A stretch of DNA of 9,806 bases from an uncultured Desulfovibrio sp. (GCA_947176055.1 CAMWPE010000082.1:1-9806), one strand, 5' to 3'. Positions 1 through 6,946 are shown, counted from the stretch's first letter. Numbers and translations: made by a program. Notes: a model not told the origin generated them from the sequence alone.

Positions 1-1
1 T

Positions 2-1297
2 TTCGGCTTTGTCTGCATGCTCATTCTCGTCGGCCTGTGGCTGGGGGAACTGCAATTCGCTGAGAATGGCAACGCCTATCTTCGCGAGCTGTTCTCGCAA
101 GCGTGGAGTTTGCGCTTCCCGTTGCCCCCCTACTGGTTCCTGCCGCTCGTAATCGCCGTATTTGGCGCGATGCCCTGGATCCTGATAATTTTCGGCGTGT
201 CCTGGGTTCGCGTCCTGAAAACCTCGCCGCAAACTATCGGCGATTCGCGCCGGATCAACGGCTCGGCCCTGGTCTGGATCAGCCTTGTCCTGGCGGCGTG
301 CCTGCCTTTCTTCACTGGCCGGTTCCATCTCGTCGCGACGCTTATAATCTGTATTGAAACGGCCTTGCTTGGAAAAGCTTTCGTCATCCTCCCGCCGGCG
401 GGCAATAGGCTATTTTTCTTCCTCGCTCCGCTCTTTCTGGTCGCGGTCGGGGTCCTTATTCTCCTGGTCAGCTTTGGCGCCACGCAAGCCCCGCTTTTGG
501 GTCTCCTGCCCTTCAAGCCGACGCCCGTTATAACCGACGCTTTGCTGAATCTGGATTTTCTGCCCATTATCGGCGGCGTTGTCCTGCTTGGGGGCATACT
601 GGGTTTCGCGTTTTCCCGCTGGTACAAAAAGAATGGCGGTCTCGTTTACGCCCTGCTCTTTGTCATAGTCCTGACCCAGCCATTCCTGCTCGGCCTTTCG
701 CCCGAAATTGGAGCGCTTACCAATTCTCCCTTGATGACATTGAAGCAGGTTGAGGAGAAATACGCGGCGCGTCAAATCGCCGCCCCAGTCGCTCCGGAGC
801 AAAAAGCTCCCGCGGTCATTCCCCCCGAGACCCCGGAGACCGTGGCTCCGGCGCCGGCGGAAGTAGTTAGCCCCGCGCGACCAGTCGCGCCCGCAGTCGA
901 GCCCGCTCCACCGGCCGCGGAGCCGGTAATCCCGGACGTGTCCGGAGCTCTGGCGCCAAAATCCTCGACTCCTGAACAGAATTCCGCGGAGCCGAATGCC
1001 GCGCCCGCGATTCCGGAATCCGCTCCGGCTCTCCCCGAAGGCGCTCCCGCGGACGTCGTCGCTCCGCGACTGGACGCGACCAACCTTCCGGCTATCCCGG
1101 AAACAAAGCCCGCAATTCCGCAAGCTCCGGAAACGAACGCTGTCCCTAAAAAGGAAATTATTGAAGAGATCATAATAGTCGAGCCGGACGGCAAGGAGGC
1201 CGAAGAACTGGCCAAGGATCTGGCCAAAGAGATCGAAAAGGAAGCCGCGCCCGCGCCGGAAGCTCCGGCCCAGACGCCGGAGGCTCCCGCTCAATAA
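2..1297 (+). CDS. GT39/ArnT-like membrane glycosyltransferase, 3' part, with long Pro/Ala/Glu-rich tail
   Basis: The frame is open at the left edge (F-G-F-V-C precedes the first Met at 17), so this is the C-terminal 431 residues of a longer protein. The visible part has six or seven hydrophobic segments, roughly nt 140-200, 275-330, 340-385, 405-470, 550-615 and 640-700. The order Y-L-R-E-L-F-S-Q, then P-P-Y-W-F-L-P, then M-P-W at nt 85-185, followed by a helix pair, resembles the middle of GT39/ArnT-type transferases. These move sugars from polyprenyl-phosphate carriers onto acceptors on the periplasmic face. The catalytic N-terminal Asp loop would lie outside the window, so the activity is inferred. 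From about nt 778 to the stop, roughly 170 residues are low-complexity Pro/Ala/Glu, then a charged stretch (EIIEEIIIVEPDG and ELAKDLAKEIEKE) and a last APEAPAQTPEAPAQ. Such a tail is unusual for the family. An intrinsic terminator follows 55 bp after the stop. The protein could also be another polytopic GT-C enzyme. Confidence 0.65.
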   Translation, partial: FGFVCMLILVGLWLGELQFAENGNAYLRELFSQAWSLRFPLPPYWFLPLVIAVFGAMPWILIIFGVSWVRVLKTSPQTIGDSRRINGSALVWISLVLAACLPFFTGRFHLVATLIICIETALLGKAFVILPPAGNRLFFFLAPLFLVAVGVLILLVSFGATQAPLLGLLPFKPTPVITDALLNLDFLPIIGGVVLLGGILGFAFSRWYKKNGGLVYALLFVIVLTQPFLLGLSPEIGALTNSPLMTLKQVEEKYAARQIAAPVAPEQKAPAVIPPETPETVAPAPAEVVSPARPVAPAVEPAPPAAEPVIPDVSGALAPKSSTPEQNSAEPNAAPAIPESAPALPEGAPADVVAPRLDATNLPAIPETKPAIPQAPETNAVPKKEIIEEIIIVEPDGKEAEELAKDLAKEIEKEAAPAPEAPAQTPEAPAQ

Positions 1298-1352
1298 GAT
1301 AAAGCGGACGTTTCCGGCCTCCGCGCCAGCCCGCCGGATTCGCTAAAAACTG

Positions 1353-1382
1353 AAACCGGAGTTCCATCGAACTCCGGTTTTT
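1353..1382 (+). terminator. Strong intrinsic terminator, probably bidirectional
   Basis: A perfect 12-bp inverted repeat (AAACCGGAGTTC at 1353-1364 and GAACTCCGGTTT at 1369-1380) surrounds a 4-nt CATC loop and runs into a T tract (1378-1382). It lies 55 bp past the stop of the plus-strand glycosyltransferase gene. Read on the minus strand, the same stem is followed by TTTCAGTTTTT, so it could also stop transcripts arriving from the convergent cheZ group. Confidence 0.9.
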
Positions 1383-1577
1383 CGTCTCTAGCCAAAATGG
1401 CGAGGTCGAACGGGAAAAACGCCAGGGAATGTACAGGTGATATAGAGGAATTTGACGGTAACGTTTTTATTATGACGAGGAGAATGAGGCGGATATTATT
1501 TAAGTTCCGCCCCTAAAAAATGAAGCGATTTGATTCAGGCGCCGAAAAAGCGTATGAGATTTTTAATTAAATATATC
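1383..1577. other. AT-richer intergenic segment between convergent units
   Basis: No convincing gene lies here. Base composition shifts from the GC-rich neighbours toward AT, most strongly from 1560 on. A weak 6-bp inverted repeat (GGCGGA near 1489 and TCCGCC near 1506, loop about 12 nt) has no T tract. The only plus-strand ORF starting with ATG that I found (1397-1516, 39 codons) has no ribosome-binding site and no recognisable product. Confidence 0.6.
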
Positions 1578-1589
1578 CTAATTAAATAT
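1564..1589. repeat. Short AT-rich direct repeat
   Basis: The 11-mer TAATTAAATAT occurs at 1564-1574 and again at 1579-1589, offset by 15 bp. The second copy covers the stop codon of the 47-residue minus-strand ORF. It may simply reflect local AT richness, and no function can be assigned. Confidence 0.5.
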
Positions 1590-1721
1590 TAAATATAAGC
1601 CAATGGCAAGTAATGTAATTGTAGAAATAATTTTAATTGACGGCCGAGTATAGCGACCTCCTGAAGCAAATAGAGCCGATAATACAAACCAAATACCTAT
1701 TATAATTAATATCCAACTCAT
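1578..1721 (-). CDS. Small two-helix membrane protein, 47 residues, unknown
   Basis: The ATG at 1721 opens a 47-residue frame that starts MSWILIIIGIWFVLSALFAS and ends LLAIGLYLIFN, with TAG at 1580-1578. It shows two hydrophobic helices (residues 2-20 and 29-46) joined by a basic turn, GGRYTRPSIK, which suggests a helical hairpin in the inner membrane. It begins 13 nt after the cheZ stop on the same strand and may be co-transcribed. The frame stays open upstream into cheZ, but those residues look like shadow sequence, so I chose the Met at 1721. No good Shine-Dalgarno is visible (only AAGAC about 9 nt upstream). Codons are strongly AT-ended (ATA, ATT, TTA), unlike the neighbours, which suggests either recent acquisition or chance in an AT-rich gap. 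I do not recognise the family. Its hydrophobicity pattern is the main reason to consider it real. Confidence 0.5.
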   Translation of the reverse strand: MSWILIIIGIWFVLSALFASGGRYTRPSIKIISTITLLAIGLYLIFN

Positions 1722-1734
1722 TAGGTTTGTCTTA

Positions 1735-2343
1735 TTACAGTCCCAACTGCGCCAGCATATCGTCGATGTCGCTCTGGGTTTTGCCATTCCGGTCAGGGCC
1801 TTTCAGCTCCGAAGTTTTATGCTCGCGGAAGTTTTGCATGGCTTCTCTCGCTTCGGCTTGCAGGGTCGAGGCGTCCTTTTCGGGATTTTTCTCCGCGCCC
1901 TCGATCATCAGGCCGGAAGAAACATACAGATCGATGACGCTTTTTTCGATGCCTTCCAGCGCCTTGACTACTTTGCGGATTCGCTGGCCGGTCAGGTCCT
2001 GAAAAGCCAGGGCTGTCAGAACAGCGGTCAGATCTTTTTGGAGCTCGGCGTTGAGCGCGAGAAGTCGATCCCTTTCGCCCTCGTTCAGGCGCGCGGCGGC
2101 TCCCTTGATGATTTCGGAGGCTTCCCGCGATTTTTCTTCCTGTTTTTCGATGATGTCCATGATGCGCATAGCCGCTTCTTCCGTGGCGCGGGCGACTTCC
2201 CGCAACTGATCGGACGCCTCGGCGAACAGCGCGTCGGGGGACGCGCTCTTGTCCGCGGCCTCGGCGGACGCGGAGGAAATCTGGCGGTAAATATCTTTCA
2301 AACCGTCGCGCATATCCTCGCTTAATTGCTTATAAACGGTCAT
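1735..2343 (-). CDS. cheZ: Chemotaxis protein phosphatase CheZ
   Basis: This 202-residue protein is close to the usual CheZ length (E. coli 214). CheZ dephosphorylates CheY-P in the cytoplasm and ends the clockwise or tumble signal at the flagellar motor. The family signature is plain: AFQDLTGQRIRKV at residues 113-125 holds Asp116 and Gln120. These correspond to E. coli Asp143 and the catalytic Gln147, which is inserted into the CheY active site. The protein ends QSDIDDMLAQLGL, the conserved C-terminal CheY-docking peptide, after a polar linker of about 40 residues. Residues 1-140 are Ala/Glu-rich helix, fitting the long dimeric four-helix bundle. The ATG at 2343 has an AGGAGG ribosome site 9 nt upstream. 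The gene follows the CpoB-like lipoprotein gene by 38 nt and may be transcribed with it. No cheA, cheY, cheW or flagellar gene is in the window, so this copy stands apart from a chemotaxis cluster. Every key residue I know of is present. Confidence 0.92.
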   Translation of the reverse strand: MTVYKQLSEDMRDGLKDIYRQISSASAEAADKSASPDALFAEASDQLREVARATEEAAMRIMDIIEKQEEKSREASEIIKGAAARLNEGERDRLLALNAELQKDLTAVLTALAFQDLTGQRIRKVVKALEGIEKSVIDLYVSSGLMIEGAEKNPEKDASTLQAEAREAMQNFREHKTSELKGPDRNGKTQSDIDDMLAQLGL

Positions 2344-2381
2344 TTCCCGACGCCTCCTGTCTAACTATATCTTATCGCGCC

Positions 2382-3353
2382 TTATTTGTTTGTTTTCAGG
2401 AAAGCCCTGGCTCTCGCCGCTTCGGACGATTTGGGAAATTTGCTGATAACTTCCTGCATCCTCGCCTTCGCGGCCGCCGGTTGTTTCATCTTGCTAAAGC
2501 TGATGGCCTGTTTAAGATAGGCGGCCGGAGCGTTGGAAGATTTTGGATATTTCTTGATTACCGTGTCGTAGGCCAGCGCGGCTTCGGGGAATTGATTGCG
2601 CTGAAACATGGAGTCGGCCAGATAGTATTGAGCGTCGGCTGTTTGCGTATGCGAGGGGTAATTCTTTAGAAAATCGCGGAAAGATTTTTCGGCGGCGGCG
2701 TAATCGCGACTATGGTACGAATTGAGGCCGGCGTCGAACAGGGCCAGGGAAATGTCTTTTTTTGGCGTCTCGACCGCCGGTTGCGGTAGCGGATCCGCCT
2801 GCCCCCACGTCGCTTCCGATGGAACTTCCGGCTCGGGAGCTGATTTTGGCGCGGTCTCGTCAATCAGACCGTAGGCGCCGGCGGTTTGGGGCGCCGGTTG
2901 AGGGAGGGCAGGTTGAGGCGCGGCGGTTCCGTAGGCGCTGCTATCCGGCGCGCCCGAAGGCTGAATACCCTGCGTTCCCGTTATCGGTACTACATCCCTC
3001 CCTGTTTCCGGCGCGGGGGGCAGAGGCGCGCGCTCGGCCATAGGCGAGCCCAGATTCAGATTCAGGGCCATATTGTCGTCCACCTGTCTCAAGGCGGCGT
3101 CATGCTGGCGCACCCGATCCGCGAGCGCCCGCGCGCCGCCGGCGTTGTTCAGATCGTCCAGCTGGCCTTTAAGACTTTCAATTTCCTGGCGCATGGCCTG
3201 AATCTGATTCCAGGTATCCGCCTGTTGCGGTTGCATCTGTCGCAACTGGATATCCTGTCGTTCAACGCGCTCTTCGAGAGTGGGACCGCTTGATCCGACC
3301 GGAACGCACCCGGCGGCTAAAAGGCACAGGATGAGACCAGTTGTTTTCTTCAT
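2382..3353 (-). CDS. CpoB/YbgF-like TPR lipoprotein (Tol-Pal associated family)
   Basis: This is a 323-residue envelope protein. The start at 3353 (MKKTTGLILCLLAAGC) is chosen because it gives a clean type II signal peptide with lipobox LAAGC and lipidated Cys16, and because AAGGGG lies about 8 nt upstream. The frame is open 50 codons further back, but those residues overlap the previous gene's end and look random. Residues 24-95 form a polar coiled coil (LEERVERQ to LRQVDDN), matching the trimerisation helix of CpoB/YbgF. Residues 105-200 are a Pro/Ala/Gln-rich linker. Residues 203-323 contain three TPR repeats of the YbgF type (SYHSRDYAAAEKSFRDF, YYLADSMFQRNQFPEAA, AISFSKMKQPAAAKARM). In enterobacteria CpoB coordinates cell-wall synthesis with Tol-Pal constriction. 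Here tolQRAB and pal are absent from the neighbourhood, so that role is inferred from architecture only. BamD-like or other TPR lipoproteins are less likely because of the N-terminal coiled coil. Confidence 0.82.
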   Translation of the reverse strand: MKKTTGLILCLLAAGCVPVGSSGPTLEERVERQDIQLRQMQPQQADTWNQIQAMRQEIESLKGQLDDLNNAGGARALADRVRQHDAALRQVDDNMALNLNLGSPMAERAPLPPAPETGRDVVPITGTQGIQPSGAPDSSAYGTAAPQPALPQPAPQTAGAYGLIDETAPKSAPEPEVPSEATWGQADPLPQPAVETPKKDISLALFDAGLNSYHSRDYAAAEKSFRDFLKNYPSHTQTADAQYYLADSMFQRNQFPEAALAYDTVIKKYPKSSNAPAAYLKQAISFSKMKQPAAAKARMQEVISKFPKSSEAARARAFLKTNK

Positions 3354-3409
3354 ATAATAACCCCTTTTGGCGGGACAGTCCGGTTTTTTAAGCCTCCCGA
3401 AGCCGGATT

Positions 3410-3616
3410 TCAAAGGCTGTCGCGGGGCCTGGCTTGTTTTCGTCCGAAAAAAATATAAACGATTCCGCCTATGACCGGAATGAGAATAACAAAAACCAGC
3501 CACGCCATTTTCTTCTGGAAAGTTATGAAATCATGGTTCCAGATATCCCAGATGCTCCAGAAAGTCGGAGCCATGGGAAGAAGGGCGACAATGGCGTGCC
3601 ACCAGGCGAAGGTCAT
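3410..3616 (-). CDS. Small PLDc_N-domain-like membrane protein
   Basis: This 68-residue protein has two membrane helices, residues 5-22 and 37-57. The pattern W-x-x-W-D-I-W at 20-26, then K-K-M-A-W-L-V-F-V-I-L-I-P-V-I-G-G-I-V-Y and a closing F-F-G-R-K, matches the PLDc_N family. In that family the hairpin occurs either alone or at the N-terminus of cardiolipin synthases. Here it stands alone with no phospholipase D domain, and the stand-alone form has no known function that I can name. The start at 3616 is fixed by a GGAGG site about 5 nt upstream and by the ATGA overlap with the lspA stop, which indicates translational coupling. The frame extends upstream inside lspA, but only as a shadow. 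The CpoB-like gene begins 56 nt downstream. Confidence 0.82.
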   Translation of the reverse strand: MTFAWWHAIVALLPMAPTFWSIWDIWNHDFITFQKKMAWLVFVILIPVIGGIVYIFFGRKQARPRDSL

Positions 3617-4098
3617 CGCTCCTCCCCCGCGTCCCGTCTCCAGGCCGCGGCGCAGGCGAGAAAGGCGCCCGCGCAGATACCCATATCCGCGACATTGAAC
3701 GCCGGCCAGTGCCAGTCTCCCCAGTAGAAATCCAGAAAATCGACCACGCCGCGGAAATGGACGCGATCGATCAGGTTGCCCAGCGCGCCGCCCAGGATCA
3801 TGCCAAGGCCCAGCGCGAGCGCGGGCTGATGTTTTATGTTTCTGGCTATGGCGAAGATAACCGCGCAGGCGACGATGGTGGCGCCCAGAAAGAGCCAGAA
3901 CTGCCATTCAATATCCGATCTGTTCAGAAAGCCAAAGGCGGCGCCCCTGTTGCGAATATTGACCAGATCGAAAAAGCCTGGGATGACGACGATCACTTCT
4001 CCTGGCTCGATGGTCGATCTAGCTATCCACTTTGTCAATTGATCCAGACCCAGAACAGTAGCCGCGGCGACGAGCAGGATGGCGTACTCGCGCTTCAT
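3613..4098 (-). CDS. lspA: Lipoprotein signal peptidase (signal peptidase II)
   Basis: This 161-residue inner-membrane aspartyl protease cleaves the signal peptide of diacylated prolipoproteins just before the lipid-modified Cys. Family blocks appear in order: LDQLTKW (18-24), NRGAAFGFL (50-58), GGALGNLIDR (103-112), GVVDF (117-121) and AFNVADMGICAG (133-144). Asp120 and Asp138 correspond to the catalytic pair of characterised LspA (Asp124 and Asp143 in Pseudomonas aeruginosa). Four membrane helices are evident and the length is typical. The start at 4098 sits one base after the ileS stop (TAA-A-ATG) and the gene ends in an ATGA overlap with the next one, so ribosomes probably pass between them. 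The frame continues upstream inside ileS without any LspA-like sequence. Linkage of lspA to ileS is common in bacteria. It is the target of the antibiotic globomycin. The CpoB-like lipoprotein encoded nearby would be a natural substrate. Confidence 0.96.
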   Translation of the reverse strand: MKREYAILLVAAATVLGLDQLTKWIARSTIEPGEVIVVIPGFFDLVNIRNRGAAFGFLNRSDIEWQFWLFLGATIVACAVIFAIARNIKHQPALALGLGMILGGALGNLIDRVHFRGVVDFLDFYWGDWHWPAFNVADMGICAGAFLACAAAWRRDAGEER

Positions 4099-4099
4099 T

Positions 4100-6916
4100 T
4101 TAAGCCCGGCCGCTCTTGACCAGAATCCGCATTGTCTCCGCGCATCGCGGACATAAATCCGGATATTCCGCGTCGCCGCCGATTCGCTCGTCATAGATCC
4201 AGCAACGCGCGCACTTCTCTCCTTTCGCCTTTTCCACAACGACGGCGATATCCTCCTCGTCGCGCGACGCGTTTTCCGGCGCGTCGGAGAGCGGGGAGAG
4301 AAGTAATTGCGACACAATAAAGCCGGCCCGCAAGTCCGTGTCCAGATTTTCCAGTCTTTTCCTGGAAGCGCCGGAAAGATAGAGGTTAACCCGGCTATCA
4401 AGGGAATGGCCTACCGTTCCCTGGACGCGCGCCCTTTCGATGGCCTTGTTTACGGCGCCGCGTACAGTCAGGAAGTAATTCCATTCCTCCCTCGCGCCGT
4501 CATCCAGGAGAAACTGATCCGTCCCGTAAGGTTGCAGGGCGAAGACCGTGTTTTCCGGTTCGCGCAGGCCTGGGGGCATGGTCTGGAAGATTTCTTCCGC
4601 GGTGAACGACATTATGGGAGCCATGTTCCTCAAAAGCAGTCTCAAAATATGCCAGAGCGCCGTTTGCGCGGATCTGCGCTCGCGACTATCCGGAGGCGAC
4701 GCGTAGAGTCTATCTTTGATGATATCGAGATACAGCGCGGACAAATCGGTTACGCAATAGTTGTGAAGGCCGTGGAAAACCTTATGAAAATCGAAATCCA
4801 GGTAAGCGGTCCGCAATTTTTCATAAACGGCGCGGGCGTTGTCAAGAGCGAAGAGATCGAGAGGCAAGAGGTCGTCGACAAGGTCCTTGCCCGAGAAATC
4901 GTAAAAATTGCCGAGAATAAACCGGCAGGTGTTCCTGATCCGGCGATAAGCGTCCACGAGCCGCTCCAGAATTTGCGGCGATACGCGGATATCCTCGCGA
5001 TACTCCACGGAAGCGGCCCAGAGACGGATAATTTCCGCGCCGTATTTATCTATCAACTCTTGCGGAGCGGTCACGTTGCCCAGGGATTTGGACATTTTCC
5101 GGCCTTCGCCGTCGACTACGTAACCATGAGTCAGCACGGAGCGGTAGGGGGCGCGTTCCCTCGTTCCCTCGGCAATCAATAGCGAGCTATGGAACCAGCC
5201 CCGATGCTGATCGGAACCTTCCAGGTAGAGATCGGCGGGGAAAGAAAGATTTTCGCGGGCTTCCAGCACGGCGGAGGAACTGGAGCCGGAGTCGAACCAG
5301 ACATCCAGAATATCCGTCTCCTTTTCCCAGTCTATTCCTCCGCATTTTGGACATTTCAGACCGGGAGGAACAAGTTCCTCGACCGGAGTCTCGTACCAGA
5401 AATCGCATCCCGCTGGATGAGTGGCAAAGCGGGAGCAAATCTCCCGCATCCATGCCGGATCATTCCAGGCTTCGCCGCAATTTTTGCACTTAAGCGCGAC
5501 AATAGGCACTCCCCATTGTCTTTGCCGCGATATACACCAGTCGGGGCGCGATTCGATCATATCATAAATGCGATCCTTTCCCCAGGCCGGGATCCACTTC
5601 ACATCGTTTTCGATGGCTTTGAGCGAACGCTCGCGCAGGTCGTTGGCCTTCATGCTTATAAACCACTGGGTAGTGGCCCGGAAAATTACGGGATTTTTGC
5701 AACGCCAGCAGTGGGGATAGGAGTGGCGAATCTTGTCTTTGGCGAGCAACGCGCCGACGGTCTCCAGTTTTTCGATGACCAGCGGATTGGCTTCGACCAC
5801 ATTCTTGCCGCCAAAGAATTCGACGGAGGGAAGAAATACGCCCGAATCGTCCATGGGAGAATATATTTCCAGGCCGTATTTTACGCCGGCCTCGTAGTCT
5901 TCCCGGCCATGGCCGGGGGCTGTGTGCACGCAACCCGTTCCGCTGTCCAGGGTTACATGATCCGCCATGATAAGCGGCGATTCGCGCTTATAGAAAGGAT
6001 GGGACGCCGTCAGTCCTTCCAGCTCCCGCCCTTCGACCGAGCCAATAATCCGCGGATTATCCCAGCCGAAAAGCTCCCGGACGGCGTCAAGTCTCTCTTT
6101 CGCGAGGAGATATTGGCGTTCGCCAGCCTGCGCGAGGACATATTCGAACTCCGGACGCAGGGCGACGGCCATATTGTCTGGAATCGTCCAGGGAGTGGTT
6201 GTCCATATAACAATGGAGGCGACCGCCGGATTGGCTCCGGGAATTTTTTCGGCGAGTTTCATGTCACGGAGGGGAAAAGCGACGTAAATCGAAGGCGATG
6301 TCTCGTCGCCGTACTCGACTTCCGCTTCGGCCAGGGCTGTGTGGCAGGAGCGGCACCAGTAAATGGGCTTTTTATCCCGGTAAACGCCGCCCTTGGCGAC
6401 GAATTCCGCGAGATTGGAGGCGATGGCGGCTTCGTAGGCGGGACGCATGCTTAAATAAGGATTTTGCCAGTCGCCCAGAACTCCCAACCTTACGAACTCC
6501 TTTCTCTGGACATCGATCCATTTGGAGGCGTATTCCCGGCAGAGACGGCGAACGGTAAGCGCCGGCAGATCCTTGCGTTTCGCCTTCAGATCCTGCTCGA
6601 CCTTGTGCTCGATAGGCAAGCCGTGACAGTCCCATCCGGGGATATAAGCGCAGGCCCAGCCCTCCATATTGCGGGATTTTACAATTATATCCTTAAGAAT
6701 TTTGTTCATGGCCGTGCCCATATGGATATGGCCGTTCGCGTACGGCGGCCCGTCATGCAGGACATAGGCGCCCTTTTCTCCGGAAGCGGCGATCATGGCT
6801 TTTGCCGCGTCGACCTTCTCCCAGTATTTTAACATTTCCGGCTCGCGCTGGGCGAGGTTGGCCTTCATGGGGAAGCTTGTTTTAGGCAGATTCAGGGTAT
6901 GCTTATAGTCGTTCAT
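4100..6916 (-). CDS. ileS: Isoleucine--tRNA ligase
   Basis: This 938-residue class Ia aminoacyl-tRNA synthetase charges tRNA-Ile in the cytoplasm and is the usual length for bacterial IleRS. The N-terminus MNDYKHTLNLPKTSFPMKAN is the standard family opening, which supports the start at 6916. The catalytic HIGH motif reads HIHMG at 63-67, after GPPYANG, and KMSKS is at 607-611. The CP1 editing domain, which hydrolyses mischarged Val-tRNA, shows TTTPWTIPDN (239-248) and GTGCVHTAPGHGREDY (326-341) with the editing Asp340. Other landmarks are GWDCHGLPIEHKVE (94-107), SRQRQWGVP (463-471) and DVWFDSGSS (538-546). The C-terminal zinc knuckle has Cys902, Cys905, Cys922 and Cys925, so this is the bacterial zinc-containing type rather than the eukaryote-like, mupirocin-resistant type. 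The closest ribosome-site candidate, GGGAG, is about 14 nt upstream, rather far. No T-box leader is seen. The gene heads the run that continues with lspA. Confidence 0.98.
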   Translation of the reverse strand: MNDYKHTLNLPKTSFPMKANLAQREPEMLKYWEKVDAAKAMIAASGEKGAYVLHDGPPYANGHIHMGTAMNKILKDIIVKSRNMEGWACAYIPGWDCHGLPIEHKVEQDLKAKRKDLPALTVRRLCREYASKWIDVQRKEFVRLGVLGDWQNPYLSMRPAYEAAIASNLAEFVAKGGVYRDKKPIYWCRSCHTALAEAEVEYGDETSPSIYVAFPLRDMKLAEKIPGANPAVASIVIWTTTPWTIPDNMAVALRPEFEYVLAQAGERQYLLAKERLDAVRELFGWDNPRIIGSVEGRELEGLTASHPFYKRESPLIMADHVTLDSGTGCVHTAPGHGREDYEAGVKYGLEIYSPMDDSGVFLPSVEFFGGKNVVEANPLVIEKLETVGALLAKDKIRHSYPHCWRCKNPVIFRATTQWFISMKANDLRERSLKAIENDVKWIPAWGKDRIYDMIESRPDWCISRQRQWGVPIVALKCKNCGEAWNDPAWMREICSRFATHPAGCDFWYETPVEELVPPGLKCPKCGGIDWEKETDILDVWFDSGSSSSAVLEARENLSFPADLYLEGSDQHRGWFHSSLLIAEGTRERAPYRSVLTHGYVVDGEGRKMSKSLGNVTAPQELIDKYGAEIIRLWAASVEYREDIRVSPQILERLVDAYRRIRNTCRFILGNFYDFSGKDLVDDLLPLDLFALDNARAVYEKLRTAYLDFDFHKVFHGLHNYCVTDLSALYLDIIKDRLYASPPDSRERRSAQTALWHILRLLLRNMAPIMSFTAEEIFQTMPPGLREPENTVFALQPYGTDQFLLDDGAREEWNYFLTVRGAVNKAIERARVQGTVGHSLDSRVNLYLSGASRKRLENLDTDLRAGFIVSQLLLSPLSDAPENASRDEEDIAVVVEKAKGEKCARCWIYDERIGGDAEYPDLCPRCAETMRILVKSGRA

Positions 6917-6946
6917 CGCGTGTCCGCGCTCTCCCTTTTCGATTAA

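Noticed and set aside
410..1294. Long minus-strand ORFs opposite the glycosyltransferase gene
   Set aside because: Arg/Gly/Ser-rich translations are the antisense shadow of the Pro/Ala-rich GC-rich tail; no family sequence is visible.
1487..1513. GGCGGA/TCCGCC inverted repeat as a terminator or operator
   Set aside because: Only six pairs around a loop of about 12 nt with no T tract on either strand; it could easily occur by chance.
1397..1516. Plus-strand ORF of 39 codons in the intergenic gap, starting MARSNGKNARE
   Set aside because: No ribosome-binding site, no recognisable motif, highly basic random-looking sequence, and it lies just after a strong terminator on its own strand.
3354..3503. 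N-terminal extension of the CpoB-like protein up to 3503
   Set aside because: The extra 50 residues look random, overlap the end of the preceding gene and would bury the lipoprotein signal peptide; the start at 3353 has its own ribosome site.
4307..6454. Long plus-strand ORFs opposite ileS (291 and 421 codons)
   Set aside because: The opposite strand encodes a full-length IleRS with every catalytic motif; the plus-strand frames are antisense shadows typical of GC-rich DNA.
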